This document shows positions 42,897-54,288 of a stretch of 64,000 nt of DNA, one piece after another (positions within the stretch are counted from its first letter, which is position 1; each line of letters opens with the position of its first letter). The translations under genes were made by a program, and so were the position numbers. Source of the DNA: Saccharothrix sp. ALI-22-I (GTDB taxonomy: Bacteria > Actinomycetota > Actinomycetes > Mycobacteriales > Pseudonocardiaceae); contig NZ_MTQP01000053.1 of NCBI RefSeq assembly GCF_001984175.1, positions 62,001 to 126,000 on the forward strand. Reading direction: 5' to 3'. The notes below the pieces were generated by a model, which searched no databases, was not told the origin of the DNA, and saw only the letters and a program-made list of their open reading frames with translations.

Positions 42897-43361
42897 TTGA
42901 GTTCCGTTGAGAAGGCAGGGCTGTCCCGTCGCTCGATGATGTGCGGCATCCTCGTCGCACTTGCCGTGCCCGGCGGCCTGGCCGCGTGCAGCAGCGAGAC
43001 GACGACCGGCGCCGGCACCACCGGGGGCGGTACGACCCCCAGCGGCGGCAGCACCCCGAGCGGCCCCGCGTCGATCGCGGCGCTCGCCGATGTCCCCGAC
43101 GGCGGCGGCCTGATCGCCGGCAACCCGTCCACCAGCAAACCACTGGTGCTGGTCCGCACCGGCGACACGATCAAGGCCTACGACGCCGCCTGCCCACACG
43201 CCGGCACCGCCGTCGAACCGCCCGAGTCCGGCGTGATCACCTGTCCCAACCACGGCAGCCAGTTCAACGCCTCCGACGGCGCGGTGACGAAGGGCCCGGC
43301 GACCAAGGGTCTGACCGAGGTCGCGGTCAAGGTAGAAGGAGGCCAGATCGTCCTGGCCTGA
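42897..43361 (+). CDS. Rieske [2Fe-2S] lipoprotein 2
   Basis: This 154-residue protein has a Tat-like signal (LSRRSMMCGILVALAV) with lipobox LAAC and lipid site C31. A Gly/Thr/Ser linker (about residues 32-58) precedes the Rieske domain. The cluster ligands are C99-x-H101 (CPHAG) and C116-x2-H119 (CPNHGSQF). The start is a rare TTG at 42897, supported by GGAGGA (42885-42890) six bases upstream and by the signal. The upstream gap contains the palindrome GAACGTTC (42795-42802). Confidence 0.88.
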   Translation: MSSVEKAGLSRRSMMCGILVALAVPGGLAACSSETTTGAGTTGGGTTPSGGSTPSGPASIAALADVPDGGGLIAGNPSTSKPLVLVRTGDTIKAYDAACPHAGTAVEPPESGVITCPNHGSQFNASDGAVTKGPATKGLTEVAVKVEGGQIVLA

Positions 43362-43394
43362 CCAGCCGAGTCCGACGCACGGTCAACGGCACCA

Positions 43395-43459
43395 CGGCGG
43401 GAGCCGGGCGGTCGGCGACGCGAGCAACACCCGCGCCACCGACCACCCGGCTCCCGCCG
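43395..43459 (+). terminator. Long hairpin terminator after the Rieske genes
   Basis: CGGCGGGAGCCGGG (43395-43408) pairs perfectly with CCCGGCTCCCGCCG (43446-43459). After one mismatch, GGTCGG (43410-43415) pairs with CCGACC (43439-43444). The 20-bp stem lies 34 bases after the second Rieske gene and before the uvrC promoter. Confidence 0.8.
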
Positions 43460-43527
43460 CGTCCGGTAGCAGACCTGGTCGGTCCGGGGCGGGGTCGGCC
43501 TCGCGATGGATTGTCGGTGGCCGCACG

Positions 43528-43533
43528 TAGGCT
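43528..43533 (+). promoter_or_regulatory. -10 hexamer TAGGCT of uvrC; leaderless start
   Basis: TAGGCT lies six bases before the uvrC GTG at 43540, the same arrangement as at pepQ. No Shine-Dalgarno sequence is present. No LexA box is visible here, unlike at priA. Confidence 0.5.
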
Positions 43534-43539
43534 GGGGCC

Positions 43540-45537
43540 GTGGCCGATCCGTCGACCTATCGCCCTGCGACAGGCACCATCCCCGAAGCCCCCGGCGTGT
43601 ACAAGTTCCGCGACGTCGGCGGTCGTGTGGTCTACGTCGGCAAGGCCAAGAGCCTGCGTCAACGGCTGAACTCGTACTTCGCCGACGTCGCGGGCCTGCA
43701 CCCGCGCACCCGGCAGATGGTGACGACCGCGGCGAGTGTCGAGTGGACCGTGGTCGGGACCGAGGTCGAAGCGCTCCAGTTGGAGTACAACTGGATCAAG
43801 GAGTTCGACCCCCGCTTCAACGTCCGCTACCGCGACGACAAGTCCTACCCCGTCCTCGCCGTGACGTTGAACGAGGAGTTCCCGCGCCTGCACGTCTACC
43901 GCGGCCCGCGCCGCAAGGGCGTGCGCTACTTCGGCCCCTACGCGCACGCCTGGGCGATCCGCGAAACCCTCGACCTCCTGCTCCGCGTCTTCCCCGCGCG
44001 CACCTGCTCGGCCGGCGTGTTCAAGCGCCACGGCCAGATCGGCCGCCCCTGCCTGCTCGGCTACATCGACAAGTGCTCCGCGCCGTGCGTGGGCCGGGTC
44101 GACGCGGACGAGCACCGCGATATCGTCGAGGACTTCTGCGACTTCCTCGCCGGCAGGACCGACTCGATGGTGCGTCGCCTCGAACGCGAGATGACGGCCG
44201 CCGCCGAGGAGCTCGAATTCGAGAAGGCCGCCCGCCTGCGCGACGACCAGGCCGCGCTCAAGCGCGCCTTGGAGAAGCAGGCGGTGGTCCTCGGTGACGG
44301 CACGGACGCCGATGTGGTCGCGTTCGCGCAGGACGACCTGGAGGTGTCGGTCCAGGTCTTCCACGTGCGCGGCGGCCGGGTGCGCGGCCAGCGCGGCTGG
44401 GTGGTCGACAAGGTGGACGAGACCGGCGTGACCGGCCTGGTCGACCAGTTCGTCACCCAGTTCTACGGCGAGCAGGTGGAGTCCGCCCAGGTCAGCGGTG
44501 TGGAGTCGGCGCCGGTGCCGCGCGAGGTGCTGGTGCCGGAACTGCCCGACGACGCCGAGGCGGTCGAGAAGTGGCTGTCGGACCTGCGCGGCAGCCGGGT
44601 GGTCTTGCGCGTGCCGCAGCGCGGTGACAAGCGGGCGCTCATGGAGACGGTGGAGCGCAACGCCAAGGAGGCGTTCCAGCAGCACAAGCTGCGCCGCGCG
44701 GGCGACCTGACGGCCCGGTCGGCGGCCCTGCAGGAGCTCCAGGAGGCGCTGGGCCTGGACACCGCGCCGCTGCGCATCGAGTGCACCGACATCAGCCACG
44801 TGCAGGGCACCGACGTGGTGGCCTCGCTGGTGGTGTTCGAGGACGGCCTGGCGCGCAAGTCCGAGTACCGCCGGTTCGCCGTCCGCGAGGGCGCCGACCA
44901 GGGCGACGTCGGCTCGATCGCCGAGGTGGTGCGGCGGCGGTTCCAGGCGTACCTCAAGGAGAACCGCGAAGGCCCGACGCCGGGCATCGACCCGGAGACG
45001 GGCAAGCCGCGCAAGTTCGCCTACGCGCCGAACCTGCTGGTCGTGGACGGCGGCGCGCCCCAGGCGCAGGTAGCCTCCGACGTGCTGGCGGAGCTGGGCA
45101 TCACCGATGTGGCGGTGGTCGGCCTGGCCAAGCGGTTGGAGGAAGTCTGGGTGCCCGGCGAGCCCGACCCGGTGATCCTGCCGCGCACCAGCGAAGCCCT
45201 GTACCTGTTGCAGCGCGTGCGCGACGAGGCGCACCGGTTCGCGATCGCCTACCACCGGCAGAAGCGGTCCAAGCGGATGACGACGTCCGCGCTGGACGAG
45301 GTGCCGGGTCTTGGTCAGACGCGCAAGGCCGCGCTGCTGAAGCACTTCGGCTCACTGAAGAAGTTGCGTGAGGCGAGCATCGAGGAGATCAGCGTGGTGC
45401 CCGGAGTGGGCCGGCGCACCGCGGAGGCCGTGCACGCGACGCTGGGCGCGGCCGGTACCGAAGGACCGTCGACGGCATCGACAATCGGGCGACTGACGGC
45501 GGAGCCAGGAATCGAACACCGACGGGAGCACAAGTGA
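43540..45537 (+). CDS. uvrC: Excinuclease ABC subunit C
   Basis: UvrC makes both cuts around bulky DNA lesions after UvrA/UvrB recognition. The 665-residue protein has an N-terminal GIY-YIG nuclease (about residues 15-100, [20 protein letters not shown]). A UVR domain that binds UvrB lies near residues 215-250 ([17 protein letters not shown]). The RNase H-like nuclease follows ([32 protein letters not shown]), then C-terminal helix-hairpin-helix motifs ([20 protein letters not shown]). The stop overlaps rapZ. Confidence 0.96.
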   Translation: MADPSTYRPATGTIPEAPGVYKFRDVGGRVVYVGKAKSLRQRLNSYFADVAGLHPRTRQMVTTAASVEWTVVGTEVEALQLEYNWIKEFDPRFNVRYRDDKSYPVLAVTLNEEFPRLHVYRGPRRKGVRYFGPYAHAWAIRETLDLLLRVFPARTCSAGVFKRHGQIGRPCLLGYIDKCSAPCVGRVDADEHRDIVEDFCDFLAGRTDSMVRRLEREMTAAAEELEFEKAARLRDDQAALKRALEKQAVVLGDGTDADVVAFAQDDLEVSVQVFHVRGGRVRGQRGWVVDKVDETGVTGLVDQFVTQFYGEQVESAQVSGVESAPVPREVLVPELPDDAEAVEKWLSDLRGSRVVLRVPQRGDKRALMETVERNAKEAFQQHKLRRAGDLTARSAALQELQEALGLDTAPLRIECTDISHVQGTDVVASLVVFEDGLARKSEYRRFAVREGADQGDVGSIAEVVRRRFQAYLKENREGPTPGIDPETGKPRKFAYAPNLLVVDGGAPQAQVASDVLAELGITDVAVVGLAKRLEEVWVPGEPDPVILPRTSEALYLLQRVRDEAHRFAIAYHRQKRSKRMTTSALDEVPGLGQTRKAALLKHFGSLKKLREASIEEISVVPGVGRRTAEAVHATLGAAGTEGPSTASTIGRLTAEPGIEHRREHK

Positions 45538-46421
45538 GCGGACCGGCCGGCGAGAAGTCCGGCATCGAAGTCGCGGTGGTGACGGGCCTGTCCGGAGCGG
45601 GCCGCAGCACCGCCGCGAAGTGCTTGGAAGACCTCGGTTGGTTCGTGGTGGACAACCTGCCGCCCGAGCTGATCGCCACCATGGTGGAGCTGGGCGCGCA
45701 GGCCAGAGGCGCCATCACCAGGGTCGCGGTGGTGATGGACGTGCGCAGCCGCGCGTTCACCGAGGACCTGGCGGCGGTCATCAAGGACCTGGACGCGCGC
45801 GGCTACAAGCCGAAGGTGCTGTTCCTGGAGGCCACCGACGACGTGCTGATCCGCCGGTTCGAGTCGGTCCGGCGCGGCCACCCGTTGCAGGCCGACGGGC
45901 GGCTGGCCGACGGCATCGAGAACGAGCGGATCCTGCTCACGCCGCTGCGTGAGGAGGCCGACCTGGTGCTGGACACCTCGGCGCTGTCGGTGCACCAGCT
46001 GCGGGCCAAGATCGAGGACACGTTCGGCACCGAGTCGGCCACCCGCACTCGCGTCACGGTGCTGTCGTTCGGCTACAAGTACGGCCTGCCGATGGACGCC
46101 GACCTGGTGATGGACGTGCGGTTCCTGCCCAACCCGTTCTGGATCCCGGAGCTGCGCGAGCAGACCGGCCTGGACGGCGACGTGCGCAACTACGTGCTCA
46201 CGCAGGAGGGCGCGGAGGAGTTCCTGGACCGCTACCACGAGCTGCTGCGGCTCATCGGCGCCGGCTACCGGCGCGAGGGCAAGCGGTACCTGACGCTGGC
46301 GGTCGGCTGCACCGGCGGCAAGCACCGCAGCGTGGCCATCTCCGAGGAGCTGGCGGGCAGGTTGGCCAGCGAGGACGGCATGGCGGTCAAGGTCGTGCAC
46401 CGGGACCTGGGACGCGAGTGA
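45534..46421 (+). CDS. rapZ: RNase adaptor/nucleotide-binding protein RapZ (YvcJ)
   Basis: RapZ controls the glmZ small RNA in E. coli; its partner in actinomycetes is not known. The 295-residue protein has a P-loop variant GLSGAGRST (residues 18-26), with R in place of the usual lysine, and the DNLPPELI motif. The C-terminal domain contains [20 protein letters not shown] and [12 protein letters not shown]. The GTG overlaps uvrC and the stop overlaps yvcK. The uvrC-rapZ-yvcK-whiA order is conserved across actinobacteria and Firmicutes. Confidence 0.94.
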   Translation: MSGPAGEKSGIEVAVVTGLSGAGRSTAAKCLEDLGWFVVDNLPPELIATMVELGAQARGAITRVAVVMDVRSRAFTEDLAAVIKDLDARGYKPKVLFLEATDDVLIRRFESVRRGHPLQADGRLADGIENERILLTPLREEADLVLDTSALSVHQLRAKIEDTFGTESATRTRVTVLSFGYKYGLPMDADLVMDVRFLPNPFWIPELREQTGLDGDVRNYVLTQEGAEEFLDRYHELLRLIGAGYRREGKRYLTLAVGCTGGKHRSVAISEELAGRLASEDGMAVKVVHRDLGRE

Positions 46422-47449
46422 GCTGGAAAGCGGTAGCGCTGGGCGGTGGGCACGGGCTGCACGCCACCCTCACCGCCCTGCGCAGGGTGACCGGCGACGT
46501 GACGGCCGTGGTGACGGTCGCGGACGACGGCGGCTCCTCGGGGCGGTTGCGCCGCGAGCTGGGCCTGCTGCCGCCCGGTGACCTGCGCAAGGCGATGGTG
46601 GCGCTGGCCGGCCCGGACGAGTCCAGCGCGCTGTGGGCGAGGCTGTTCCAGCACCGGTTCGGCGGCACCGGCGCGCTCGCCGGCCACGCCGTGGGCAACC
46701 TGGTGCTGGCCGGTCTGCTGGAGCAGCTGGGCGACCCGGTCGCGGTGCTGGAGGAGGCCGGACGGCTGCTCGGCGTGCGCGGCCGGGTGCTGCCGATGTG
46801 CACCGAGCCGTTGTCGATCGAGGCCGACGTGACCGGGCTGGACGAGGACGCCGACGTGGTGCGCCGCATCCGCGGCCAGGTCGCGATCGCCACCACGCCG
46901 GGCCGGGTGCAGCGCATCCGGCTCTACGGTCCGGGCGGCCCGGGTGAGGCGCCGCGCGGCTGCCCGCAGGCGGTCGAGGCGGTGCTCGGCGCGGACGTGG
47001 TGCTGCTCGGGCCGGGCTCGTGGTTCACCAGCGTGCTGCCGCACCTGCTGGTGCCGGAGCTGCACGACGCGCTGATCCGGACGTCGGCCAGGAAGGTCGT
47101 GGTGCTCAACCTCGTCCCCCAACCGGGGGAAACAGAAGGCTTCTCGCCGGAGCTGCACCTCGACGTGCTGTGCGAGCACGCGCCCGCCCTGCGGGTGGAC
47201 GCGGTGATCGCGGACGTCGGCGCGGTGCCGGTTCCGGACCGGTTGGGCCGGGCCGCCGCAGCTCTCGGGGCCGCGGCGCACCTCGCTCCGATCGCGGTGG
47301 CGGGCGCGCCGGACCGGCACGACCCGACCGCGCTGGCGTTGAGCATCCGGCGGGCGTTGGCCGGCCCTGGTGACAGGACCGGCGGGGCGTCGAGTACAAC
47401 CCTCCAGGAAGATCGTACGACCAGGGGAGGCGAGGCACCGTGGCGATGA
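46418..47449 (+). CDS. yvcK: YvcK/CuvA-like gluconeogenesis factor
   Basis: The YvcK family binds UDP-sugars and supports growth on gluconeogenic carbon and cell wall synthesis. The 343-residue protein begins with [20 protein letters not shown] and [20 protein letters not shown], the CofD-like nucleotide-binding core. [19 protein letters not shown] is the other signature. The C-terminal 25 residues are Thr/Arg rich and poorly conserved. The start overlaps rapZ and the end overlaps whiA by ten bases. Confidence 0.93.
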   Translation: MSWKAVALGGGHGLHATLTALRRVTGDVTAVVTVADDGGSSGRLRRELGLLPPGDLRKAMVALAGPDESSALWARLFQHRFGGTGALAGHAVGNLVLAGLLEQLGDPVAVLEEAGRLLGVRGRVLPMCTEPLSIEADVTGLDEDADVVRRIRGQVAIATTPGRVQRIRLYGPGGPGEAPRGCPQAVEAVLGADVVLLGPGSWFTSVLPHLLVPELHDALIRTSARKVVVLNLVPQPGETEGFSPELHLDVLCEHAPALRVDAVIADVGAVPVPDRLGRAAAALGAAAHLAPIAVAGAPDRHDPTALALSIRRALAGPGDRTGGASSTTLQEDRTTRGGEAPWR

Positions 47450-48426
47450 CGTCTGCGGTGAAGGACGAGCTGAGCAGGCTGGCCGTCTCCAAGACCTGTT
47501 GCCGCCGCGCGGAGGTCGCCTCGCTCCTGCGGTTCGCGGGCGGCCTGCACATCGTCGGCGGGCGGGTGGTCGTCGAGGCGGAGCTGGACCTGGGCTCCAC
47601 GGCGCGGCGGCTGCGCCGGGAGATCCACGAGCTGTACGGGCACCAGTCCGACGTGTTCACCGTCACGTCCAGCGGTTTGCGCAAGGGCACCCGGTTCGTG
47701 GTGCGCGTGGTCAAGGACGGCGAGGGCCTGGCCCGGCAGACCGGGCTGCTGGACCCGCGCGGTCGGCCGGTGCGCGGGCTGCCCGCGCCGGTGGTGTCGG
47801 GCGGGGTGTGCGACGCCGAGGCGGCGTGGCGCGGCGCGTTCCTGGCGCACGGCTCGCTGACCGAGCCGGGGCGGTCGTCCTCGATGGAGGTGACCTGCCC
47901 GGGGCCGGAGGCGGCGTTGGCGCTGGTCGGCGCGGCGCGGCGGATGGGCATCGGCTCGAAGTCGCGGGAGGTGCGCGGCGCGGAGCGGGTGGTTATAAGG
48001 GATGGCGACGCGATCGGCGCGATGCTGACCAGGCTGGGCGCGCACGACAGCGTGCTGGCGTGGGAGGAGCGCCGGATGCGCCGCGAGGTGCGGGCGACGG
48101 CGAACCGGCTGGCCAACTTCGACGACGCCAACCTGCGGCGTTCGGCGCGTGCGGCGGTGGCGGCGGCGGCCAGGGTGCAGCGCGCGCTGGAGATCCTGGG
48201 CGCCGAGGCGCCGGACCACCTGGCCGCGGCGGGCGAGTTGCGCTTGGCGCACCGCCAGGCGTCGCTGGAGGAGCTGGGCCAGCTGTCGGAGCCGCAGATG
48301 ACGAAGGACGCGGTGGCGGGCCGCATCCGGCGGCTGCTGGCGATGGCGGACAAGCGGGCCAAGGAACTGGGCATGCCCGACACCGAGTCCGCGGTGACCG
48401 CGGACATGCTGGACGCCGAGGTCTAG
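47440..48426 (+). CDS. whiA: Sporulation regulator WhiA
   Basis: WhiA works with WhiB to start sporulation septation in Streptomyces. The 328-residue protein has LAGLIDADG-like domains (about residues 1-200). One contains [20 protein letters not shown], and the next contains [22 protein letters not shown]-terminal helix-turn-helix follows (about residues 225-310) with [20 protein letters not shown]. The GTG at 47440 gives [14 protein letters not shown], as in mycobacterial WhiA. It ends the uvrC operon. With bldD, this shows two developmental regulators in one window. Confidence 0.95.
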   Translation: MAMTSAVKDELSRLAVSKTCCRRAEVASLLRFAGGLHIVGGRVVVEAELDLGSTARRLRREIHELYGHQSDVFTVTSSGLRKGTRFVVRVVKDGEGLARQTGLLDPRGRPVRGLPAPVVSGGVCDAEAAWRGAFLAHGSLTEPGRSSSMEVTCPGPEAALALVGAARRMGIGSKSREVRGAERVVIRDGDAIGAMLTRLGAHDSVLAWEERRMRREVRATANRLANFDDANLRRSARAAVAAAARVQRALEILGAEAPDHLAAAGELRLAHRQASLEELGQLSEPQMTKDAVAGRIRRLLAMADKRAKELGMPDTESAVTADMLDAEV

Positions 48427-48440
48427 CGACCCGTACCGAC

Positions 48441-48469
48441 GAGCGGCGGGACACCGTGTCCCGCCGCTC
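48441..48469 (+). terminator. Terminator of the uvrC-whiA operon
   Basis: GAGCGGCGGGACAC (48441-48454) and GTGTCCCGCCGCTC (48456-48469) are a perfect inverted repeat, so the hairpin has about 13 bp and a three-base loop. It begins 15 bases after the whiA stop. Confidence 0.85.
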
Positions 48470-48572
48470 GCAGTGATCTTGTAGGCGCTCCAGGCGATCG
48501 GGATGCCGCCGCAGAGGTACGCGATCCGCACCGCGTCCCCCGTGCCCGACCGAGCACCCGACGCCGCCCGCG

Positions 48573-49317
48573 GTGGTGCTCGGGCGGGCGACCGACCCGG
48601 CGTTCACCGCACTCGACTCGCACCTGACCCGGGTGCGGGACGCGCTGCCCGGCGTCTCCTGGCTGGAGGCCGACCACCGCGCGGCGTTGCTGGACGGGCT
48701 GCGCGCGAGCCAGCCGAGCCTGATCTACCTGTACTGCCACGGCGGCATCGCCAACGGCGTCGGCTACGTCGCGCTGCGCCTCGACGAGACCCCGCTGACC
48801 TCGTACGAGTTCGACCGCGGCTTCCGCCGCCGGTGGCGGTCCCGGCCGTTGGTGCTGCTCAACGGGTGCAGCACCGCCGCGCTGGGCGTCGGCCAGGACT
48901 TCCCGCTGGTGGGCCGACTGCTCTGGGCGGGCGCGGCGGGGGTGGTCGGTACCGAGGTGGACGTGCGCGAGCAGCAGGCGTGCGCGTTCGCCGACGGGCT
49001 GCTGCCCGCGTTGCTCGCCCGCGGCGCGACCGCCGGCGAGGCGACCCGCGACGCCCGACTGGCCCTGCTGCGCGCCGGGAGCGGTGCTCGCCCTGTTCCC
49101 GGCGGGCAGCGCGCTGTTCGGCGCGTACGGGGTCGGGCTGCTGATCGGGTTCCTGGCCTACCTCGTCGTGCTGCTGGCGATGGTGGTCGTGTCGCGGAAC
49201 TTCTCGGTCGACTGGTTCCTCGACGGCCGGCGCAAGGCCCCGGCCGCGGACGAAGAACGTGACGGCCGTGAAACCAACGCCCCGATGGGTAACCCGGAGG
49301 TACGTGTGCACGGGTGA
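48573..49317 (+). pseudogene. Remnant of a CHAT-domain (caspase-like) protein with a shifted membrane tail
   Basis: From 48573 one frame reads VLGRATDPAFTAL, then SLIYLYCHGG and RPLVLLNGCSTAAL. These hold the CHAT protease histidine (H56) and cysteine (C99). WAGAAGVVGTEVDVREQQAC and RDARLALLRAG follow. After about 49080 this frame becomes arginine-rich nonsense to 49262. A different frame (49084-49317) encodes a membrane helix, VGLLIGFLAYLVVLLAMVVV, and the tail SRNFSVDWFLDGRRKAP. The large N-terminal part usual for CHAT proteins is missing. A frameshifted remnant is the simplest reading; two small overlapping genes are the alternative. Confidence 0.55.
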
Positions 49318-49319
49318 GG

Positions 49320-49377
49320 TGTTACTCCGAAGTAACAAGCCGGACAAGCTGGATTTTCTTGTTCGATAAAGAGATCC
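49320..49377. promoter_or_regulatory. AT-rich island with palindromes upstream of gap
   Basis: TGTTACT (49320-49326) and AGTAACA (49331-49337) form perfect arms around CCGA. A second imperfect symmetry pairs GGAT and TCTT (49351-49354 and 49357-49360) with AAGA and ATCC (49369-49372 and 49374-49377). The stretch is much richer in A and T than its surroundings and lies about 80 bases upstream of the gap -10 box. It may bind a regulator of gap-pgk-tpiA. Confidence 0.5.
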
Positions 49378-49413
49378 TGGTGGTCCACGTGACCAGGGAC
49401 GCAGCCCGGAGGC

Positions 49414-49419
49414 TAGGCT
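49414..49419 (+). promoter_or_regulatory. -10 hexamer TAGGCT of the gap operon
   Basis: TAGGCT lies 77 bases before the gap GTG. A start near 49426 would give a leader of about 70 bases ending in the Shine-Dalgarno GAGGAG a few bases before the GTG at 49497. No clear -35 box is seen. Confidence 0.45.
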
Positions 49420-49421
49420 GA

Positions 49422-50501
<1,080 letters not shown>

Positions 50502-50524
50502 CGACGACAAGCGGGAAGCTCGCT

Positions 50525-51687
<1,163 letters not shown>

Positions 51688-51688
<1 letters not shown>

Positions 51689-52476
51689 TGGCCCAGCGTC
51701 AGCCGCTCATCGCGGGCAACTGGAAGATGAACCTCAACCACCTGGAGGCCATCGCCCTGGTGCAGAAGATCGCCTTCTCCCTGCCGGAGAAGTACTTCGC
51801 CAAGGTCGAGGTCGCGGTGCTGCCGCCGTTCGTCGACATCCGGTCCGTGCAGACCCTGTGCGACGGCGACAAGCTGAAGCTCAAGTACGGCGCGCAGGAC
51901 CTCTCGCCGCACGACTCGGGCGCCTACACCGGTGACGTGTCCGGCCCGATGCTGGCCAAGCTCGGCTGCACCTACGTCACCGTCGGCCACTCCGAGCGGC
52001 GCGAGTACCACAACGAGGACGACGCGCTGGTCAACAAGAAGGTCAAGGCGGCGCTCAAGCACGGCATCAGCCCGATCTTCTGCCTCGGCGAGCAGTTGGA
52101 CGTCCGCGAGGCCGGCCGGCACGTCGAACACTGCACCGACCAGCTCGTCGCCGGCCTCAAGGGCCTCACCGCCGAGCAGGTGCGCGACGTGGTCGTCGCC
52201 TACGAGCCCGTGTGGGCCATCGGCACCGGCAAGGTCGCCTCCTCGGCCGACGCGCAGGAGGTGTGCGCGGCGCTGCGGGTCAAACTCGCCGAGCTGTACG
52301 GCGAGGACGTCGCCTCGGCCGTTCGGGTGCTTTACGGCGGGTCGGTCAAGTCGGGCAACATCGCCGAGCTCATCGCCCAGAAGGACATCGACGGCGCCCT
52401 CGTGGGTGGTGCGAGCCTGGACGCGGACGAGTTCGCCAAGCTGTGCGCGCTCGCCGCGGGCGGACCTCTACCCTGA
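51688..52476 (+). CDS. tpiA: Triosephosphate isomerase
   Basis: TpiA interconverts dihydroxyacetone phosphate and glyceraldehyde 3-phosphate. The 262-residue TIM barrel has the start [15 protein letters not shown]. The electrophilic histidine is in [11 protein letters not shown], the catalytic glutamate in [14 protein letters not shown], and the phosphate loop in [10 protein letters not shown]. It overlaps pgk by one base (TGATG). A TACTCT element at 52530 in the following gap may be a promoter for secG. Confidence 0.96.
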
Positions 52477-52566
52477 TGTGATTGACACGCACTCTCCCTA
52501 CGGTGGTCCACGGTCGGCAGTCGACCGGGTACTCTGTGGCGTCACCTGCCTGACAGCGAGGAAGAA

Positions 52567-52800
52567 ATGATCCTGTTCCTTCAGATCCTGTTGATCGTCT
52601 CCAGCTTGCTGCTGATCCTGCTGGTGCTCCTGCACCGGGGACGTGGCGGCGGTCTTTCCTCGTTGTTCGGCGGCGGTATGCAGTCCAGCCTGTCCGGTTC
52701 CAGCGTGGTGGAGAAGAACCTCGACCGGCTGACGTTGTTCGTCGGCGCGGTCTGGGTCATCGCCATCGTGGGCATCGGGCTGTTGATGAAGGTCAGCTGA
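52567..52800 (+). CDS. secG: Preprotein translocase subunit SecG
   Basis: SecG is the small third subunit of the SecYEG export channel. The 77-residue protein has two membrane helices (about residues 2-22 and 55-74) with the loop HRGRGGGLSSLFGGGM between them, the SecG signature. The ATG follows GCGAGGAAG. It lies 90 bases after tpiA, the usual place in actinobacteria. The ppc gene that follows secG in some mycobacteria is absent here. Confidence 0.93.
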   Translation: MILFLQILLIVSSLLLILLVLLHRGRGGGLSSLFGGGMQSSLSGSSVVEKNLDRLTLFVGAVWVIAIVGIGLLMKVS

Positions 52801-52875
52801 CACAGGTCGGCGGGCGTCCGACGACGCCGGTCGATACGGACACAGGGAAACCACGTGGTGGGGGTGTGAGGGTCG

Positions 52876-53220
52876 ATGGCTGGTGGTAACGCGATTCGCG
52901 GTACCCGCGTCGGCGCAGGCCCGATGGGCGAATCGGAGCGCGGCGAGTCCGCGCCCCGACGTCGGGTGTCGTACTGGTGCGCGAACGCGCACGAGTCTCG
53001 GCCGTCGTTCGCGGTCGAAGCCGAGATCCCGGAGAACTGGGACTGCCCCCGGTGCGGTCTTCCGGCGGGGCGCGACGAGCAGGCACCCCCTGCTCCGCCG
53101 CGCAACGAGCCGTACAAGACGCACCTGGCGTACGTGAAGGAGCGGCGCTCCGACGCGGACGGTGAGGCGATCCTCGAAGAGGCGCTCATCAAGCTGCGCA
53201 AGCAGCGCGAAGAGCCCTAG
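52876..53220 (+). CDS. rbpA: RNA polymerase-binding protein RbpA
   Basis: RbpA binds the primary sigma factor and RNA polymerase and helps open promoters in actinobacteria. The 114-residue protein begins with GGNAIRGTRVGAGPMGESER, the core-binding tail. A zinc-ribbon-like core follows with WCANAHE and CPRCGLPAG. The C-terminal sigma-interaction part is SDADGEAILEEALIKLRKQR. The stop is the first unit of a 9-bp repeat that gives two further in-frame TAG codons. Confidence 0.95.
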   Translation: MAGGNAIRGTRVGAGPMGESERGESAPRRRVSYWCANAHESRPSFAVEAEIPENWDCPRCGLPAGRDEQAPPAPPRNEPYKTHLAYVKERRSDADGEAILEEALIKLRKQREEP

Positions 53221-53250
53221 ACAGGCTAGTCAGGCTAGACAGGCTCAGGC
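53218..53250 (+). repeat. 9-bp tandem repeat with in-frame stop codons at the rbpA end
   Basis: TAGACAGGC (53218-53226), TAGTCAGGC (53227-53235) and TAGACAGGC (53236-53244) are followed by a partial TCAGGC (53245-53250). The unit length is a multiple of three, so each copy places a TAG in the rbpA frame. Confidence 0.8.
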
Positions 53251-53259
53251 GAGAACGGT

Positions 53260-53296
53260 ACGACGGCCCCCGTGGGATTCCCGCGGGGGCCGTCGT
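53260..53296. terminator. Terminator between rbpA and the convergent secreted protein gene
   Basis: ACGACGGCCCCCG (53260-53272) pairs with CGGGGGCCGTCGT (53284-53296), a perfect 13-bp stem with an 11-base loop. It lies between two convergent genes and can act in both directions. Confidence 0.85.
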
Positions 53297-53320
53297 CGTC
53301 TCGCGTCCTGTTCCGCGTCC

Positions 53321-54244
53321 TCAGGTGCGCTTGGTGAACAGGCCGGCGAACTGGCGTCGGACCAGGAGCGCGCCCACCAGCAGGAAGAACACCAGGATCA
53401 CCAGGGTGGACGTCGTGCCGCTGGTCGAACTGGTCAGGGCGATGTCCACGCTGCCGACCAGCACCACCCCGCAGTCGGCCCGGATGACGTGGCGGCCCGG
53501 CTGGATCGTGGTGAACTCGACCCGCGTGCTGAACATGCCCGAGGTGTCCGCCTTCGCCGTGCCGACGTTCTCGCCGAGCGAGCTGAGGTACACCGACGAA
53601 CCGGGGTCGCAGCCGGTGCCGGTCGCGGTCAGCGGGTCGCCCGGCTGGATGTTGTCCTTGTCCAGGGTCAGGGCGCCGTCACCGTCGAACGGTTTCGTCG
53701 TGGTGGACGCGGGCGGGGCCGAGCTGTCGGTCGTGGTGGTGGTTGTGGTCGTCGGGGTGGTGGTGGCTGCCGGTTGGGTCGTGGTGGTGACCGGCGGACG
53801 CGTAACCGTCGTCGTCACCACCGGGGGAGCGGTCGTCGTGGGGACGACCGGCGGCGGGGTGGTGGTCGTGGTGGGCGTCGGCGTGACGGTGAAGCTGTCC
53901 GTCGGGTTCGACGACGCCGTGCACACCGGGCGGGCGGTGACGCGGTGACCGCCGAGGCTCGCGCCCGCCGGCACGGTGCCCGTGCCCGAACCGTTGTTGC
54001 GGCCCCAATGCCAACCGTCGCCGACCACCTGCTTGCCGTCCCACAAGATCTGCACGGCGCGGTTCGAGCAGTCCGGGTCGAGGTACACACCGGACCAGGT
54101 GAGCGTGAACGTGCTCCCGACCGGACCGGAGTCCGGGCTCGCGACCGCCGTGGCCTGTTGCTGCGCGGATACCGGTGCCGCTACAAGCGCCGTAACGCCA
54201 TATGCCAAGGCACCGAGTAAAGCTAGTGTTCCTGCCGATCGCAT
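53321..54244 (-). CDS. Secreted, membrane-anchored two-domain protein with Thr/Pro linker
   Basis: The 307-residue protein has a signal peptide cleaved near residue 27 (APVSAQQ). The first beta domain (about residues 30-120) has C59 and C108, a likely disulphide. A Thr/Pro-rich linker (about 121-184), probably extended and perhaps glycosylated, leads to a second beta domain (about 188-270) with C212 and C258. A C-terminal membrane helix (about 279-296) with RRQ and TKR ends anchors it. There is no LPXTG sorting motif. I recognise no function. It is divergent from, and only 44 bases away from, the membrane protein gene at 54289. Confidence 0.75.
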   Translation of the reverse strand: MRSAGTLALLGALAYGVTALVAAPVSAQQQATAVASPDSGPVGSTFTLTWSGVYLDPDCSNRAVQILWDGKQVVGDGWHWGRNNGSGTGTVPAGASLGGHRVTARPVCTASSNPTDSFTVTPTPTTTTTPPPVVPTTTAPPVVTTTVTRPPVTTTTQPAATTTPTTTTTTTTDSSAPPASTTTKPFDGDGALTLDKDNIQPGDPLTATGTGCDPGSSVYLSSLGENVGTAKADTSGMFSTRVEFTTIQPGRHVIRADCGVVLVGSVDIALTSSTSGTTSTLVILVFFLLVGALLVRRQFAGLFTKRT

Positions 54245-54288
54245 ACCGACTCCCGGACCCGTCCGCCAACCACCGATGAGGTGCCCTT

